Shown one piece after another: positions 20,441-33,204 of a DNA stretch of 64,000 bases. Below the pieces are notes generated by a model. It had not been told where the DNA came from. It did no database searches and saw only the letters and a program-made list of their open reading frames with translations. A program made the translations under genes and the position numbers. The stretch's first letter is position 1; each line of letters begins with the position of its first letter. Source of the stretch: Doris montereyensis (Eukaryota > Mollusca > Gastropoda > Nudibranchia > Dorididae); assembly GCA_037039925.1 (NCBI GenBank), contig JAXRKP010000049.1:72501-136500 (forward strand). Reading direction: 5' to 3'.

Positions 20441-23400
20441 ACGAGCAGTAGGAAAGGTAGGCACCTGTCTGGAGATTAGGCGGTCCCACCCTCCGTGAGT
20501 CTCCTGCTGCCTTGCAGGTAGGTCTTGGTTGACCAAAGGCTAAGGGACTTAACTCTGACAAAAAACAACATACTGCCTTGCAGGCCAGTCTTGGTTGACC
20601 AAAAGTTAAGGGAGTTAACCCTGACAGAAAATAACAACCTGCTGCCTTGCAGGCTGGTTTTGGGCAACCAAAAGCTAAGGGAGTTAACCCTGAAAGAAAA
20701 TAACAAGGCCCGGTAGAAGGCCTCAAGGTGGCAGCCCCACTATCTACCTAGGGTATAGTGGGCTAATCCCCTGCTTATCCAAAACAAAACTGATTCAAAG
20801 AAGGAAATACAATATACCCGAATTGAACTTTCGAAGACAACTTTGGAAAAGAACACGGACTGTGAGTTTTGGAACATGGAATATTAGGGCAACAAATGGA
20901 AAAGAGTTAGAATAAGCTGAAGAAATGGAAAACTTCAAAGTTGACATTGTGGCCATTACAGAGGCAAAGAAAAAAGGACAAGGAATAGAAAATGTACGAC
21001 CAAATCATACTTTAATCTTCTCAGGAGTAGATGTCAAAGATAGAGCTAGAGCAGGAGTAGGCTTCCTAATGCATAAAAGAAGAAAAGCTACTAGCAAGTT
21101 GGAAATTTATAAGCCCACGGCTATTAGATGTAAATTTTAAACCAAAAGGAAGAGAAATTAAATTATTAATAGCTTATAGACCAAACGAAGATGCCACCAA
21201 GGAAGAAAAAGATATCTTCGAAAAGGATTTACAAATAGCTGCAGAGAATCTCAAACCCAAACAGGAACTAATGGTTTTAGGAGATCTAAACACAGGAGTA
21301 GGCAACAATGTAGAAACATCAGGAGGAGTAATAGGTAAAGAAGGAGAGACAACAACTTCTCCAAATGGAGAGAGACTAATAGATTTTTGTCTAAAGAATA
21401 ACATGAAAATAACCAACACATTTTTTCCTCAAAAGGATATCCACAAATATACTAGACTATAATGAATACAGATGTGAAAAATCAATCATACTAATCATAG
21501 ACTGCATAAATGTTAGCAGCTCCCTTTTTTTACAGTACAATGGATGCAAGAATAAACAGAGGAGCTGAATTATTAAGTTATCATCACCTAGTAATTGCCA
21601 AATTGAGATTACTGACTGAAGAAAACAAACAGAAAAGGAAAGAGAAGAAAGTTACTAAACTCAAAATAGAAGAACTAAATAAACCAATAGTAAAACAGAT
21701 ATATACCAATTCAGGATAACAAGATCTATCAGTGAAAGGCAAATGGATCTGAATGATAGCACAATAAAAGAAAAGCGGCAATTGTATAAAGAAACACTCC
21801 TCAGTTGTACTGAAGATGTCTGTGATAGGAAACAAATTAAAGGAGATACGAAAAGAACAGCATGGTGGAATGAAAATGTCAACGACTAAGATCAAAGAAA
21901 AGAAGGATACCTGGAAGAAATACTTGCAAACGAAGAGGCCAGAGGATAAGAAAGATTACGTGAGTAAAAGAACTGTTGCCAAAGAGGAAGTTAGGAAAGC
22001 AAAACAGGAACAGTGGGAAGAGTTTGGACAAAGACTTCAAGAAAGCTATCAAGGAAATCAAACGCTGTTCTGGGGAGCAATGAAGAGCATGAGAAAGACC
22101 AAAGTATCTTCAATACGACAAATTAAGAACGCCAAAGGAGAAACAATGAAAAGAGACAGCGAAATCATGGAAATGTGGAGAAAGTATTTTCATCAATTAC
22201 ATAATCCCTCCAGAATATTTGAAACAAGGAGTACAGATCAATTAGTAAGAGACAGCTGAAGATATAGATATCTCAATGGAAGAACTCAAACAGCTATAAG
22301 AAAAGTGAAATTAGGAAAGGCCCCAGGAGCATATCAAGTTATCCAGAAATGATTAAAAACTGAGGAAGAGAGGCAGAAAAACTACTACATGCAATATGTC
22401 AACAAGCATGGAAGTCAAAACTGGTGCCAGATGACTGGAAGAAGGGAACGTAGTACCAAAACCCATTAAAGAACAACTTTGGAATGCTCAAACTATAGAG
22501 GAATATCACTACTCAGCGTTCCAGGAAAAGTTTATGCCAGTGCCAGGATTCTGGAAATGAAACGAAGGAAAAAAAGTAAAGGTTCAGATTGAACAACAGC
22601 AGAGTGGATTTAGATCAGGAAGAAGTGTACAAGACCACATATTTACAATTAGACAAATAATAGAAAAATTTCCTTGAGAGAAACATTGACTTGCACCTCT
22701 GTTTTATTGACTTAGAAAAGGCATTTGACACTGTGAGGAGGGACGAACTATGGCATTCTTTAAAAGAACACAATGTAGAGCAAAATTCAATAAACCAACA
22801 TGTGCAGTGAGAGTAGCTGGAAATGTATCTGAAGTATTTGATGTAGATTAGGAGTAAGACATGGTTGTATCCTAAGTCCTCTTTTGTTTATCACATTTAT
22901 GGATTCAGTCGCAAAGGCATCCTCAAAAATGAAGAAAATGAATGCAGGTATGTGGACTCAAACCAGTAAATGTATCAATGCTTTCATTTGTTGATGATTC
23001 AGTTCTGTTTGGAAAATCAGAAAGAGACCTTCAGACGAATATCAACATGATGAATAATAAATTAAATAAAAGGTATGAAAAGAAAAGCAAAATATGCTAG
23101 CAACTAGGGAAACTAACACAAAATCTTCAATTGGGCAGGGAGAATTTAGAAGAAGTTCAAAGCTACAATTACCTTGGTGGAGTAATGATTTATTCAGGGG
23201 AAAACTAAGAGAAGAAATCAGCCAGAGAATCCAAAAGGCAAGTGCAATATATAATCATCTAGGAAAGGCAGTTGTAGGGAAACAAGAATTGTCAACAAAA
23301 ACCAAAATGGCAGGATACAACACAGCTTATTGTCCTACTCTCCTCTATGGCAGTGAAACCTGGATCTTAGACAGTAGGGAAAACAGTAGAGTACAGGTAG

Positions 23401-23789
23401 CTGAAATGAAATATCTAAGAAGAGTAGTAGGGAAAACTAAAAGAGACAAAATCAGAAACACAACAATAAGAGATCAAACCAAAGCAGATAGCATAAAAAC
23501 TAAGATAGAAATAAATCAACTGAGATGGTTTGGGCATGTAAACAGAATGAATGATAGTAGAATAGATAAATCAGTATACAGTGCTAAAACTCAAGGTAAA
23601 AGACCAAAAGGCAGATGTAGGAGAAAGCGGGAAGAAGATATATAAGAGGCATGAAAGCAAAGAAATTTAACTTTCACAGAAGGAAATAGAAAAGGTCAGG
23701 ACAGGGCAGCCTGGAGAAAGATCATTTCGGGCATCTAAATCCATACACCAGAAAGGTAGAATGGGAGCTGATAAAGAAAGAAAGAAGGA
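20441..23789 (+). mobile_element. RTE-like LINE copy B, nearly full-length
   Basis: About 3.35 kb. The 5' UTR has three tandem units of about 65-75 bp (20500-20700). An endonuclease region follows (MENFKVDIVAITEAKKKGQG at 20925, VLGDLNTGVGNNVETSGG at 21275, LIDFCLKNNMKI). The RT (21600-23640) has VSKRTVAKEEVRKAKQEQW, FVDDSVLFG near 22985 in place of FADD, YCPTLLYGSETW and LRWFGHVNRM, with a C-terminal basic GRCRRKR. The 3' end is a GAAAG tail. Flanked by CCCATTATC at 20432-20440; the other copy is split by TIR element M2. Several frameshifts make it non-functional. Confidence 0.85.
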
Positions 23790-23796
23790 CCCATTA

Positions 23797-24961
23797 CAGG
23801 AGTGACCGCCTAAATGCCCGGTGCTTGGAAAGCAGACAAAACGGGTATTTAGGCGAAACAGATATTTAAGCGAAATGGGCATTTAGGCGAAAGTACGTCA
23901 GGGGCAACAATTTGAGGGTAGGCCTATTTCTGTGACGTTGGGTTTCCCTAGTGACTTGCCAATTTCGCCCAGGATTTGAAGCTTCTTTTGTAAATCATTT
24001 CCTGGTTTATTCTTTTTTTTTTTCACAAGATGTAGATCTGTATGTAGCTGTGCAAAATTCAAGTTACTATGGAGGCTAAGAGAAAAAGGACCTGATCCAA
24101 TGTTTGCTTCCTCATTAACTGGCATAACCCACACTATAATCACGTAACTTATATAATCACGAGACCTATGACTTAAGTAATTGTACAAATTTGGATGAGA
24201 AAAACTGGATAAAGAAAAGCCTCATCCAATGGGACCAATGTGTGAATAAATTAACACGAATCTCTTTGATTCATAATCCTCATGTTAAAATTAAGACAAC
24301 AGACAGACAAGGATAAAGATTCATAGCCAGATCGTTTGTTTTTGGAAAAGTCATCAGCTGTACGAACAATTTACTGCGAGAAAAAGGGAAACCTGGAAAC
24401 CATTACGTTTTTTAACGCTGAGGTAGTGAGCGCGCGGATGGGTAGACCGTCTCTCACCACGAAGACTCGAAGTCACATTGGATACGGCCAATACGGCAAT
24501 AAAACTGTTCATACCTTGTCGCTCGATCACGATGAGCGTCCAGTCTAAAGACGCCAGGTGATTGCATGCCACTTACGAAATCAAGAAAGAGATGTGGGCG
24601 GAGTCAGGAAGACTGTTCAATTCTAATTGCCCGATGACAAACCAGTGATCCAATGGGACAAAGAATGTGCTGTACATTGGGTGGAGTTATGAAGAGAAGA
24701 TTGGTCAACGTTTAGTACATTAGGTTCTACAATGGATAGGTAATGAAGGGTGGTTCACTGCTGGAAGGATGTATTTTATGTTACTTTGTAGCAATACATA
24801 CCCGCAGTTGTCATTGAGACCGGGCATCTAGGCAAAAATCTTGGTTTTCAAACGAGCATTTAGAAGAGCAATTTATATAGAAAAAATTTGGTTTCACTGA
24901 CATGGCGGGCATTTAGGCGAAACGGACATTTAGGCAGCGGGCATTTAGGCGGTCACTACTG
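23797..24961. mobile_element. TA-flanked TIR element (family M2), non-autonomous
   Basis: Ends CAGGAGTGACCGCCTAAATG and CATTTAGGCGGTCACTACTG are inverted repeats flanked by TA (23795-23796, 24962-24963). The motif GGCATTTAGGCGAAA recurs inward from both ends (23840-23890 and 24900-24950), like subterminal transposase-binding repeats. The 1.1-kb interior shows no transposase frame. It is inserted inside the 3' target duplication of LINE copy B. Confidence 0.8.
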
Positions 24962-25379
24962 TATCTATAAAAGGAGACAGATCCAAAAGCAGAAAATTAC
25001 AGATCTGTTTCCCGTACTGGTTTCTCTTTTTGAGTGGATGAAATTCATTCTGTTCACTTTCAAGACAAACACAAAAAGTAATTGTTGATAGTGTTGACTC
25101 TAATCCTTTGGACACACTTATTTTAAATCTGGTTTTACCATATTCTCGGTTATTCCAAACTTTATAAAAAAAAACCCAGATTTTTTACTATGTAATTGAA
25201 CCTATTAATCCAAATCTCGATCCACTTAATCCAAATCTTTTTCGGGAATAAGAAATAAAAGGTAAGAATGCCCCCCACCCCCCCGCATAAAGAAAGGTGG
25301 ATTTATAGTCTGTATCCCTGCACAAGTACAGGCTCACCGACTGTGCATCATTTATCCACCAGCAGGCCATTTCATTCTT

Positions 25380-25650
25380 CTCAACTCCCGGATGAGTATA
25401 CAGTACACAAGCCTGTTAGTCGTTTCGTACTCACACTCTGACAAGACCTTTCTCTACTTATACTAACTTATAGCTGGGTACTCATTCACAGCTGAGTCAA
25501 GTGAGGAAAGTAGAGTGAAGAACCTTTCCTAAAAGAGTACACAACATTGTGAAAAAAAAACCCACTTGTGCTGGTCACGGGCATGAACCATTGCCGCCAT
25601 GATTACCAGCTCACAACGCTACGGTTCAACTACAATGCCTCTAAAGTAAG
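25380..25650 (-). mobile_element. SINE-like repeat (family 2), copy 1
   Basis: On the minus strand a tRNA-like B-box (ATGGTTCATGCCCGTGACC) is followed by a body (GTACTCTTTTAGGAAAGG, CACTCTACTTTCCTCACTTG) shared with 49165-49310. Limits are approximate. Confidence 0.5.
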
Positions 25651-25702
25651 CTTCAATGTTTCAAGATTTCTTTTCTGTTTCATCATATCATCATTGTTTA
25701 TA

Positions 25703-26460
25703 CACTCAAACACGGTTATAACAACTTTATTCTTATAGTGAAACTAACGCTGAAAAAAATAATTCTTGGTCCGAATATAATTTGGGGTTGTTATAACAAA
25801 ACATTTCAACTGTTTATAACATAATAAAAGCCTATAGTGAAGGCCACGATCATCCTCTTTATTCGTTATAATTATAAATATAGATAGAGCTAGATGTAGA
25901 CATCTCAATGCATACAGTTACCTTCTCTCTGCATGTATTCTGACTAAAAGTGAAAGAAAAAAAACAGGTGGTGTGCTGAAAAACGGGCATGCAACAGTGC
26001 ATTGTACGGAAATCACTAGGAGAGCCTATTCCATCATCAGTCTCCCACTCTCACTCAGCCTACGGGTCTTAAAATTCAATTTTTGTTACCAGTAGGTCCG
26101 ATGTGGCATTGTTTACGTCAACCCTGATCTTGTTCATCTTTCACTTGAATCAACAAGCAACCTTCAGCATTGTTGTGTGTGTGTGTGTGCTTTTGTGTAC
26201 ATCCACCTGCATGTGTTTCTGTGTATGAGTGGGGAGATGGGAATGTGTGCAATCATCTCTTGTCTACATCATAACGAATGATAGTTGACCGACACGGCAC
26301 ATGAAGCAAGTGTTTCTTTTATGTTTTGTTTTGTTTTTTGTTTTTTTTTAAACTTGTCAGTGCAATGACCTTTTGGTTATAATACAATAGCGACATAATG
26401 ATAATATAATGAAATAAAATCATCGTGTTCTCAGCATTTTGTTATGACCATGTTTGAGTG
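25703..26460. mobile_element. TIR element (family M3), non-autonomous
   Basis: CACTCAAACACGGTTATAAC at the left and its near complement (GTTATGACCATGTTTGAGTG) at the right. The left flank is TA and the right flank is CA, so a TA duplication is plausible with one changed base. The interior has TATAA-rich DNA and a short (GT)n near 26175, with no transposase frame. Confidence 0.65.
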
Positions 26461-26635
26461 CAAAAAATCCAAACATTCGAAAGGAAATATTATGAAAAGA
26501 AAACTATTTCATAGAATAACTTACCGTGACAGCCTATTTGGTGGAATCTTCTCCGATTCATTTTCCCTGTCATGGTTTGTGTCAACGAATTGCAAGTATG
26601 ACAATGAGACAATGTAAGTCTGTATGGGAGAAAGA

Positions 26636-26772
26636 CAGTGGACCAGGGGGGTAGGTTTTATTTTTAAAGAACTCAAGAATATGTTTCAGCCTGCCGGGGC
26701 TTGATCTCACAACCTTTTGGCTGAGAGGCCCACACCTCGCCTCTGAATACTGAGTCCTCCTAACAGAGAAGA
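26636..26772 (-). mobile_element. tRNA-headed SINE (family 1), truncated copy
   Basis: The minus strand reads the same head as 2403: GGACTCAGTATTCAGAGGCG (A-box region) and TGTGAGATCAAGCCCC (B-box region). It breaks off in the body after the ACCCCCCTGGTCCA block. Confidence 0.6.
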
Positions 26773-28316
26773 CATCGTAATTATGAGGTGTGTTAACTTC
26801 CATACACTCAGTCGTTGTAATGTACATATTTTAACTAGGCAAAACTGGGATTTCCTCATAAAACTGTAGAGGCTATGAATGTGTTTCTGACACTGTCAAT
26901 ATTTGTTGCCCCGTAATATTACATTATAGGACAGTAAGGAAAGAAAAAAGGGAAAACACTTCTCTTCACTGTCAGTCACATCCACACCTCTTTCCTCTTT
27001 CATCCCAAACTTAGCAGGCTTCTTTTCACAGCCTTCTACACTGAATTGGTGCTTCTAGCCCTATCAAAGGTCATGACCTCCCATACTCCTTATGCACCAC
27101 AGGGCGTTAAGACAAGGTCGATTTACGATTTGTTACGCCCCTGGCCACACAGCATTACATAGAAAAAGCAAGCGCCTGGATCAACCAAAGCAGAAAAAAA
27201 GTAGAATGTCCTTCTAATCAGTTCATTTTCTCATCAGCGGGTGGTGGTGCATAGTTTGATGAAACTTCGAAAATATTGTCACAAACCATTTGTTTATATT
27301 CAAACAAAGTAATGTGTATAAACAAATATTGAACCAAAGATTTATATTTTTGTAAAGGAAGGTCTTTCGTGATATCTTTTAACTTTTGGAAAAAAATATG
27401 TTTGGTCGTCCTTTGGATATGATTATTTCTACAATCAAGCAATGCACATACTTCATCAAAAGACTCCGAAATCTCGATGCCATGAGTACATGTATGCAAA
27501 ATGTATAATGTATTGTCACTTATTGTGACACAATATAATACATTGATAAAAATGATGTAAAAACAAAAAATTGTCGGCTTTTATAAGCCCAACGATCTGC
27601 CAAAAAACCGGCCATATTTTCATACCCTGGCCAAATTGGACTAGTTTTTTTCACAGGATATGGATGTTCATCGTAAATATTGCAGAAAGTGTGAATAAAT
27701 CAATAACTTTATAAAAGTGGAGTGTCAAGTGGAAAAGTAATAGACAGAAGGATAGTGAAAGCAGGAACAGATGCAGAACTTAAAAATAATAATTAGTATG
27801 TCGATGAATGCTGATTCTCTAGCATTTACAATGAATTCGACATCTATCAAAATTGGTAACATAGTTCATGAAAATAATAAAGCTTAAATTTGATGAACTT
27901 TGAAAATGGGATGTAAAGTCCTCAACAAATAAGTGAAATAATAGACTGAATTTATAAAACTCAGACTAAGTAAGTAAAGAAAATGCCCATACTCAGAGTT
28001 GAGCATAGGGTAACTAGGAGTAGAGGCCTGATTTTTCTAAACATATAGCATAATGTGGTAGTTTGTCATTGCTGACTTAACATTCATCAAATCTGAATGG
28101 CTAAAATCTCCCTAGAACCTCGCCTCATGTAATTTCACATGCTGTAAAGGTTGTTAAGCCGCTTACCTAGAATTCTCAATAGTCTAGGCACATTAGCTGT
28201 ATCATCAAAATATATACATATAACTAGATACGAAAAAAAAATTTTTTTTACTGAAATTAATTTGGGACTTTACTCTGGTCCGCAGAACATGAAAGTGACA
28301 AGACCTCAATCTATTT
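26773..28316. other. Intron sequence, no gene recognised
   Basis: AT-rich. The minus-strand open frame at 27218-27499 has no splice support or recognisable domain. No transposon ends were paired here. Confidence 0.4.
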
Positions 28317-28320
28317 TAAA

Positions 28321-30465
28321 CACAGCGTATAAAACTCGTCCCTCTTAGTTGGCCGATGCGGTGCACCTGGGTCACGCTGACTGAGGTCAGCAAAGGGCCG
28401 CCAGGTAGCGTTTGCTCCCTGCTAGCTTTGCCACACTTAACAGTAATTTATAGGTCCAATTAATCAGCTTGTATCTGGCTAAGATAGCCATCGACAACAA
28501 ATGTGAAGGCTTCCCCAACTTTAATGAGAGTGTTGCGATAGACTGATGAAAGAAATTTATCAAGAAGTGTTTCGTTTCCACACAATCAAGGCCTCAATTA
28601 GGTCCATCATTTCAATTTCAGTACAATAACAGACATAGGGTATTAAGTAAAAACGCTTTAACACAAAATCTGCACAGGCGAATGCCATCAAACTTTCACA
28701 AAATAAGGACAATACATACATGTACGTACATACTAAAAGATACTTTGCATTCATGACGATAAACAGAGCAATATCGATTTTTGTAATACTCCAATAATGA
28801 GACTCTATGGAAACAAACAATATTATTGAAGGAATAACTCTTAAACACAATGAAATAAGATATGTATCACTTAATTTAATGTTACTTGCAGGTTGGCCTG
28901 CGTGCATGCCCCAGGGGGCTGTTTTCTAATATTTGTACATTCATTATGAACTTCATTTTCATTTGTGAGTTTATAATGCCTCGTGCTCGTCTCTCTATCC
29001 TTGCAATTGACTGATGACAGCTTTCCGTTCCCTGTTCACCCAGCAACCCAGCCAGAATTTGTACTGTCGTATATGTGGGGTGCAATGGTGCTCTAAAATA
29101 TGCTATTTTGTGATTGTTTTGTTTGGAAAGCTTTGTCTATACATGCTCGTGTATGTGTCAATATCCTGTTGCATATCATTAATTGAATTTTCATTAATTG
29201 TCTTTGTGTGTGAGATTGCTTTGTGGGCTTTACTAAATGCTTTGTTGATAATATTGTTGAAAACTAACGCTATCGCGTGTGCTTCATCAATAACTATTGG
29301 GCAATGTGTGCATGCCATTGTCTGTGTGATGATTGTTTGCGTAAAGTTTGTATAAACCTTTTCTTGTAAATATTTATGACAGTGGTTGCCAATAAAAGAT
29401 CGACTGTGTATGCCTGTGGTGTGATTCTGTGTTTGGTAAGAACTTTATCTAAGGATGATGCAATGGGACCCGATCTATGTGTGAGTTTTTCATGGGTTAT
29501 TTGTGATAATTTATGCTCAGTGTCCCGTACATCTTGAGTGTATGTGGCTTTATCAATGTCATTGTCACTAAAAGAAGGCAAGTCTGATAGAGGTCAAGCT
29601 GTATTTGTGTTTCATGTGCTTGTTTCCAACAACTGCCATATTGTTTTAATACCTGCCCGAGCTCTGTGAGATGAGTGTCTGTCTGACATGTAATTTTGTT
29701 GTCCATGGAATGTGCTGCTGTCTTGCATTTTATCACACATCAGTGGCTTTCTCTCTGCCTGTTTTTCTTTATGTGTTAAGTTTTCTTTCCACATATGTGG
29801 CAAAATTCACTGACGGCAAAATGATGATTCTCTAAAGTGGGATCCATACTAGATTTATTTTTAAAAATAAGAGGGGTCAGTAAAAATCGATTGGATAAAG
29901 GAAAATCGGTTAAAATGATTTATATATATTATGCTCAAGGAAAACATGTTGCATGCGTACTTAACTTAGGCAAAAAGGGAGTGGGTGGAGGAAGAACGTT
30001 ATAACTTTGTAATGGTTTGTGACCACAAATTTATTTTTTCCACAGAGTGAAGTGCGATAACCAATCTTTGCAATAAACTCATTTTCGTTAACTATGTTCG
30101 CATAGTTTTTTAGCAATTAGATAAAATATAATGACCAAAGCAAAAAAAAACGAGAAAAATACATACATATTAAAAATGCTTTTTTCAGAAAAGTTACAAA
30201 TCCAAGAGAAATGATATTTTCACAGAGAACAGACAAGACGTTGATACTATGGTAGAAACAAAGACTGAGACAATCAGTATGAGAGAAACACTGTTATAGG
30301 GAGATAAAATAGTGTAATTTTTTATAAAAATCTCAACGGGGCGATCAGCTACCTGGGAATCCAGCTGACCGTGCTTGACCCCTGACAGGTGAGCGCATGT
30401 AGGTAATTAATGAGTTTTGCGCCACAACTAAGAGGGACGATTTGCTACAGGAATTCAACGCTGTG
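28321..30465 (-). mobile_element. 2.1-kb DNA transposon, CAC...GTG ends, 4-bp TSD (copy 2, inverted)
   Basis: Same termini as copy 1 (CACAGCGT...ACGCTGTG) and same inner TCCCTCTTAGTTG blocks, in the opposite orientation. TAAA is duplicated at 28317-28320 and 30466-30469, so the 4-bp duplication is seen at two independent sites. Decayed protein pieces on the minus strand include FAVSEFCHICGK (near 29810), KLTHRSGPIASSLDKVLT (29500), RQWHAH (29305), CPIVIDEAHAI and GEQGTESCHQSIARIER (29050). The two copies are clearly similar but each has its own frame breaks. Confidence 0.75.
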
Positions 30466-30596
30466 TAAAGCAAAGCCATTATTTTGACATTTTGAGCCCA
30501 TTCCAAAGATCCCATGATTTTAAAAATCAAATAGTGTTAGAAAACTCATTCATCATTCTGTTATACAAAATAATTTTAAAATGATCTCACACAAAC

Positions 30597-30785
30597 CTTC
30601 AGTGTCTTTGTATCCACATAAATTTCAGATGGTGATAAATCCCCAATAATTAACAAATTGCTGTGCAGCAAAAAGTGTCGCTGCAACTTTGCATATCAGC
30701 ATCATGTACACAGAAATGTCAGAGCCAAGCCGTTTTTTCAAAGTAAGGTCATACAAGCTTCTTGATGAACGGGGATCACACATTT
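30597..30785 (-). CDS. Kinase-like domain 2, helix D-E and catalytic-loop exon (frame break)
   Basis: Acceptor CCTTTTGTTACAG, donor GAAG/GTTTGT. The first part reads MCDPRSSRSLYDLTLKKRLG and SVYMMLICKVAATLF. After a 1-nt shift near the T-run at 30670-30675 it continues LHSNLLIIGDLSPSEIYVD. IIGDLSPSEI corresponds to the HRDLxxxN catalytic loop: His-Arg is replaced by Ile-Gly, Asp is kept and the metal-binding Asn is Glu. Phase 1 entry fits exon 31231-31381, and phase 0 exit in the shifted frame fits exon 20075-20149. The shift may be an assembly error at the homopolymer. Confidence 0.65.
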
Positions 30786-31230
30786 CTGTAACAAAAGGAA
30801 AATTGGAAATAATCTACATTATGTCACATGTGTCTCACATGACGTGCATAACAATTCATTGAATAGTTGATTTCATCAAGAACAAAAAATATAAAAATAA
30901 AGACAATTTGACAAAGAAAGAATTAAATCTAACCAAACCCCATCTTCTTTCTTTCTTGCTTACTTAGCCTTAGGTAGCTGAAGGCCAGCTACAGAAACTT
31001 GTCATTTAATATCTTTAACAATTGGAGACTCCATCAGTACATTGAGTATGAAGAAGCCCCCAAATGAATGATAAAGCTAGATAGGTCTACAACCAATGGG
31101 CAGCCCTCAGATAGGGGTATGGCTACACGCTGAAATCAAAGTATGGCTACTTGACCACTCATTCATATACCACAGACGAGATAAGCCACTGTGAATAAGC
31201 AGCTGATGATGTTGAATTTATTGTTCTTAC
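30786..31230. other. Intron sequence, nothing recognised
   Basis: Short intron of the minus-strand gene; pyrimidine-rich on the sense strand just before the acceptor at 30786. Confidence 0.4.
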
Positions 31231-31381
31231 TAGAACCCTGGATCACCACCTTTCTCCATGATGCAGGCCCCAAGACCACCTGGCAAATTCGTAGGTCAAT
31301 GTAACATTCCCGATTCCTAAGGAGAGAATTACAATGTAAGATTTCTAAAGAGAGGCCAATGGGCAAACTGAGCCCAATGAC
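31231..31381 (-). CDS. Kinase-like domain 2, N-lobe exon (beta4-beta5)
   Basis: Acceptor GGTTGGGGTCAG and consensus donor GTAAGA. The frame reads VIGLSLPIGLSLEIL, then ECYIDLRICQVVLG and RKVVIQGS, leaving one base that joins exon 30597-30785 to give SK-MCDP. The position and the strand-turn-strand pattern fit kinase beta4-beta5. Phase 0 in, phase 1 out, as the flanking exons need. Confidence 0.55.
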
Positions 31382-31522
31382 CTGACCCCAACCTAGAGGT
31401 GTTCAGATACGGTCATGCTTAGAGAGATCCAACTTTTTGTTTATGTATAAAGGCATATCTACAGCCAAGAAAGCAAACAAACTTGTAATTTTGAGTGCTT
31501 AAACATTACAATATTAACTTAC

Positions 31523-31660
31523 AATGTGGTATTCTTCATCTGAGCTTTTATGCAGATCAATGGATGGCAATATGTCTTGAAATTCTTTCGAATGTATGCA
31601 AGACTTCACTTCTGCAGACAATGGATAAACTAGCTTTACCTCAAAGATAGTTTCATTACT
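31523..31660 (-). CDS. Kinase-like domain 2, N-lobe exon (beta3)
   Basis: 46 codons, phase 0 at both ends, donor GTAAGT. It starts SNETIFEVKLVYPLS; the VK could be the beta3 lysine site. An acidic stretch follows (HKSSDEEYH). No glycine-rich loop is seen in this exon or the one before it. Confidence 0.6.
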
Positions 31661-31981
31661 CTGTGATACAAAACAAAACAATATTGGATAAAAACAATAT
31701 TAGCATGTGTATATTCAATATTTTCGGAAATCCTAGAGGTCTTTAAACTTTAATGGAAGATCATTACAAATTGGGAATACATTATAAATAATTCATCACA
31801 CATATGCACTTCATACTAGATAAATTTTGCCGGTTTTTCCTTTTTCTGTTCCTTTCCATCTACAATATCAATTAGTGGTAACATCTGGCTTAGGCAAGGT
31901 GATTTTAAACTGCAAGTGGACATTTGAATGCATATGTGTAGATGAGGTAGCTGAGTTTTTTGTCTCTCACTATTTCTCTGA

Positions 31982-32900
<919 letters not shown>

Positions 32901-33160
32901 AAGGTCATTATGGCCCATAGAGCCGGAGCTTATCCTGGTTTCCATAATATAAAGTGATAATAACCATTTCCTGGATAGGGTGCAGGTTTTTACTCCAAAA
33001 CTAGTGCTTGTACCCATTTTCACCTAGGTTGAGTGGGGGAAACACATGTTAAGTGTCTTTCGATAGGAATTCAACGTCGGACCTAGCTTTGTTAGGATTC
33101 AAACCCGGGACTTCATGATCTCCAGTCCGACAGCCTAACCTCTCAATTACCTATGTTACT
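32901..33160 (-). mobile_element. tRNA-headed SINE (family 4), copy 1
   Basis: On the minus strand, TAATTGAGAGGTTAGG (A-box region) and CGGGTTTGAATCC (B-box region) begin the element. A body with TAGGTGAAAATGGGTACAAGC and CAGGATAAGCTCCGGC follows. Confidence 0.6.
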
Positions 33161-33204
33161 ATAGAGATATACATGTATATTTTATAGAATATAACCTAGA
33201 ACTT

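Noticed and set aside
20500..20700. CRISPR-like pattern of direct repeats
   Set aside because: Units are contiguous with no unique spacers, and they are tied to LINE 5' ends in a eukaryotic context.
20439..20726. Minus-strand frames with repeated FLSGLTPLAFG words
   Set aside because: Antisense of the LINE 5' UTR tandem units; repetition comes from the DNA repeats, not a repeat protein.
27218..27499. 93-codon minus-strand frame as an exon
   Set aside because: No acceptor/donor pair with fitting phase and no similarity to kinase or helical parts.
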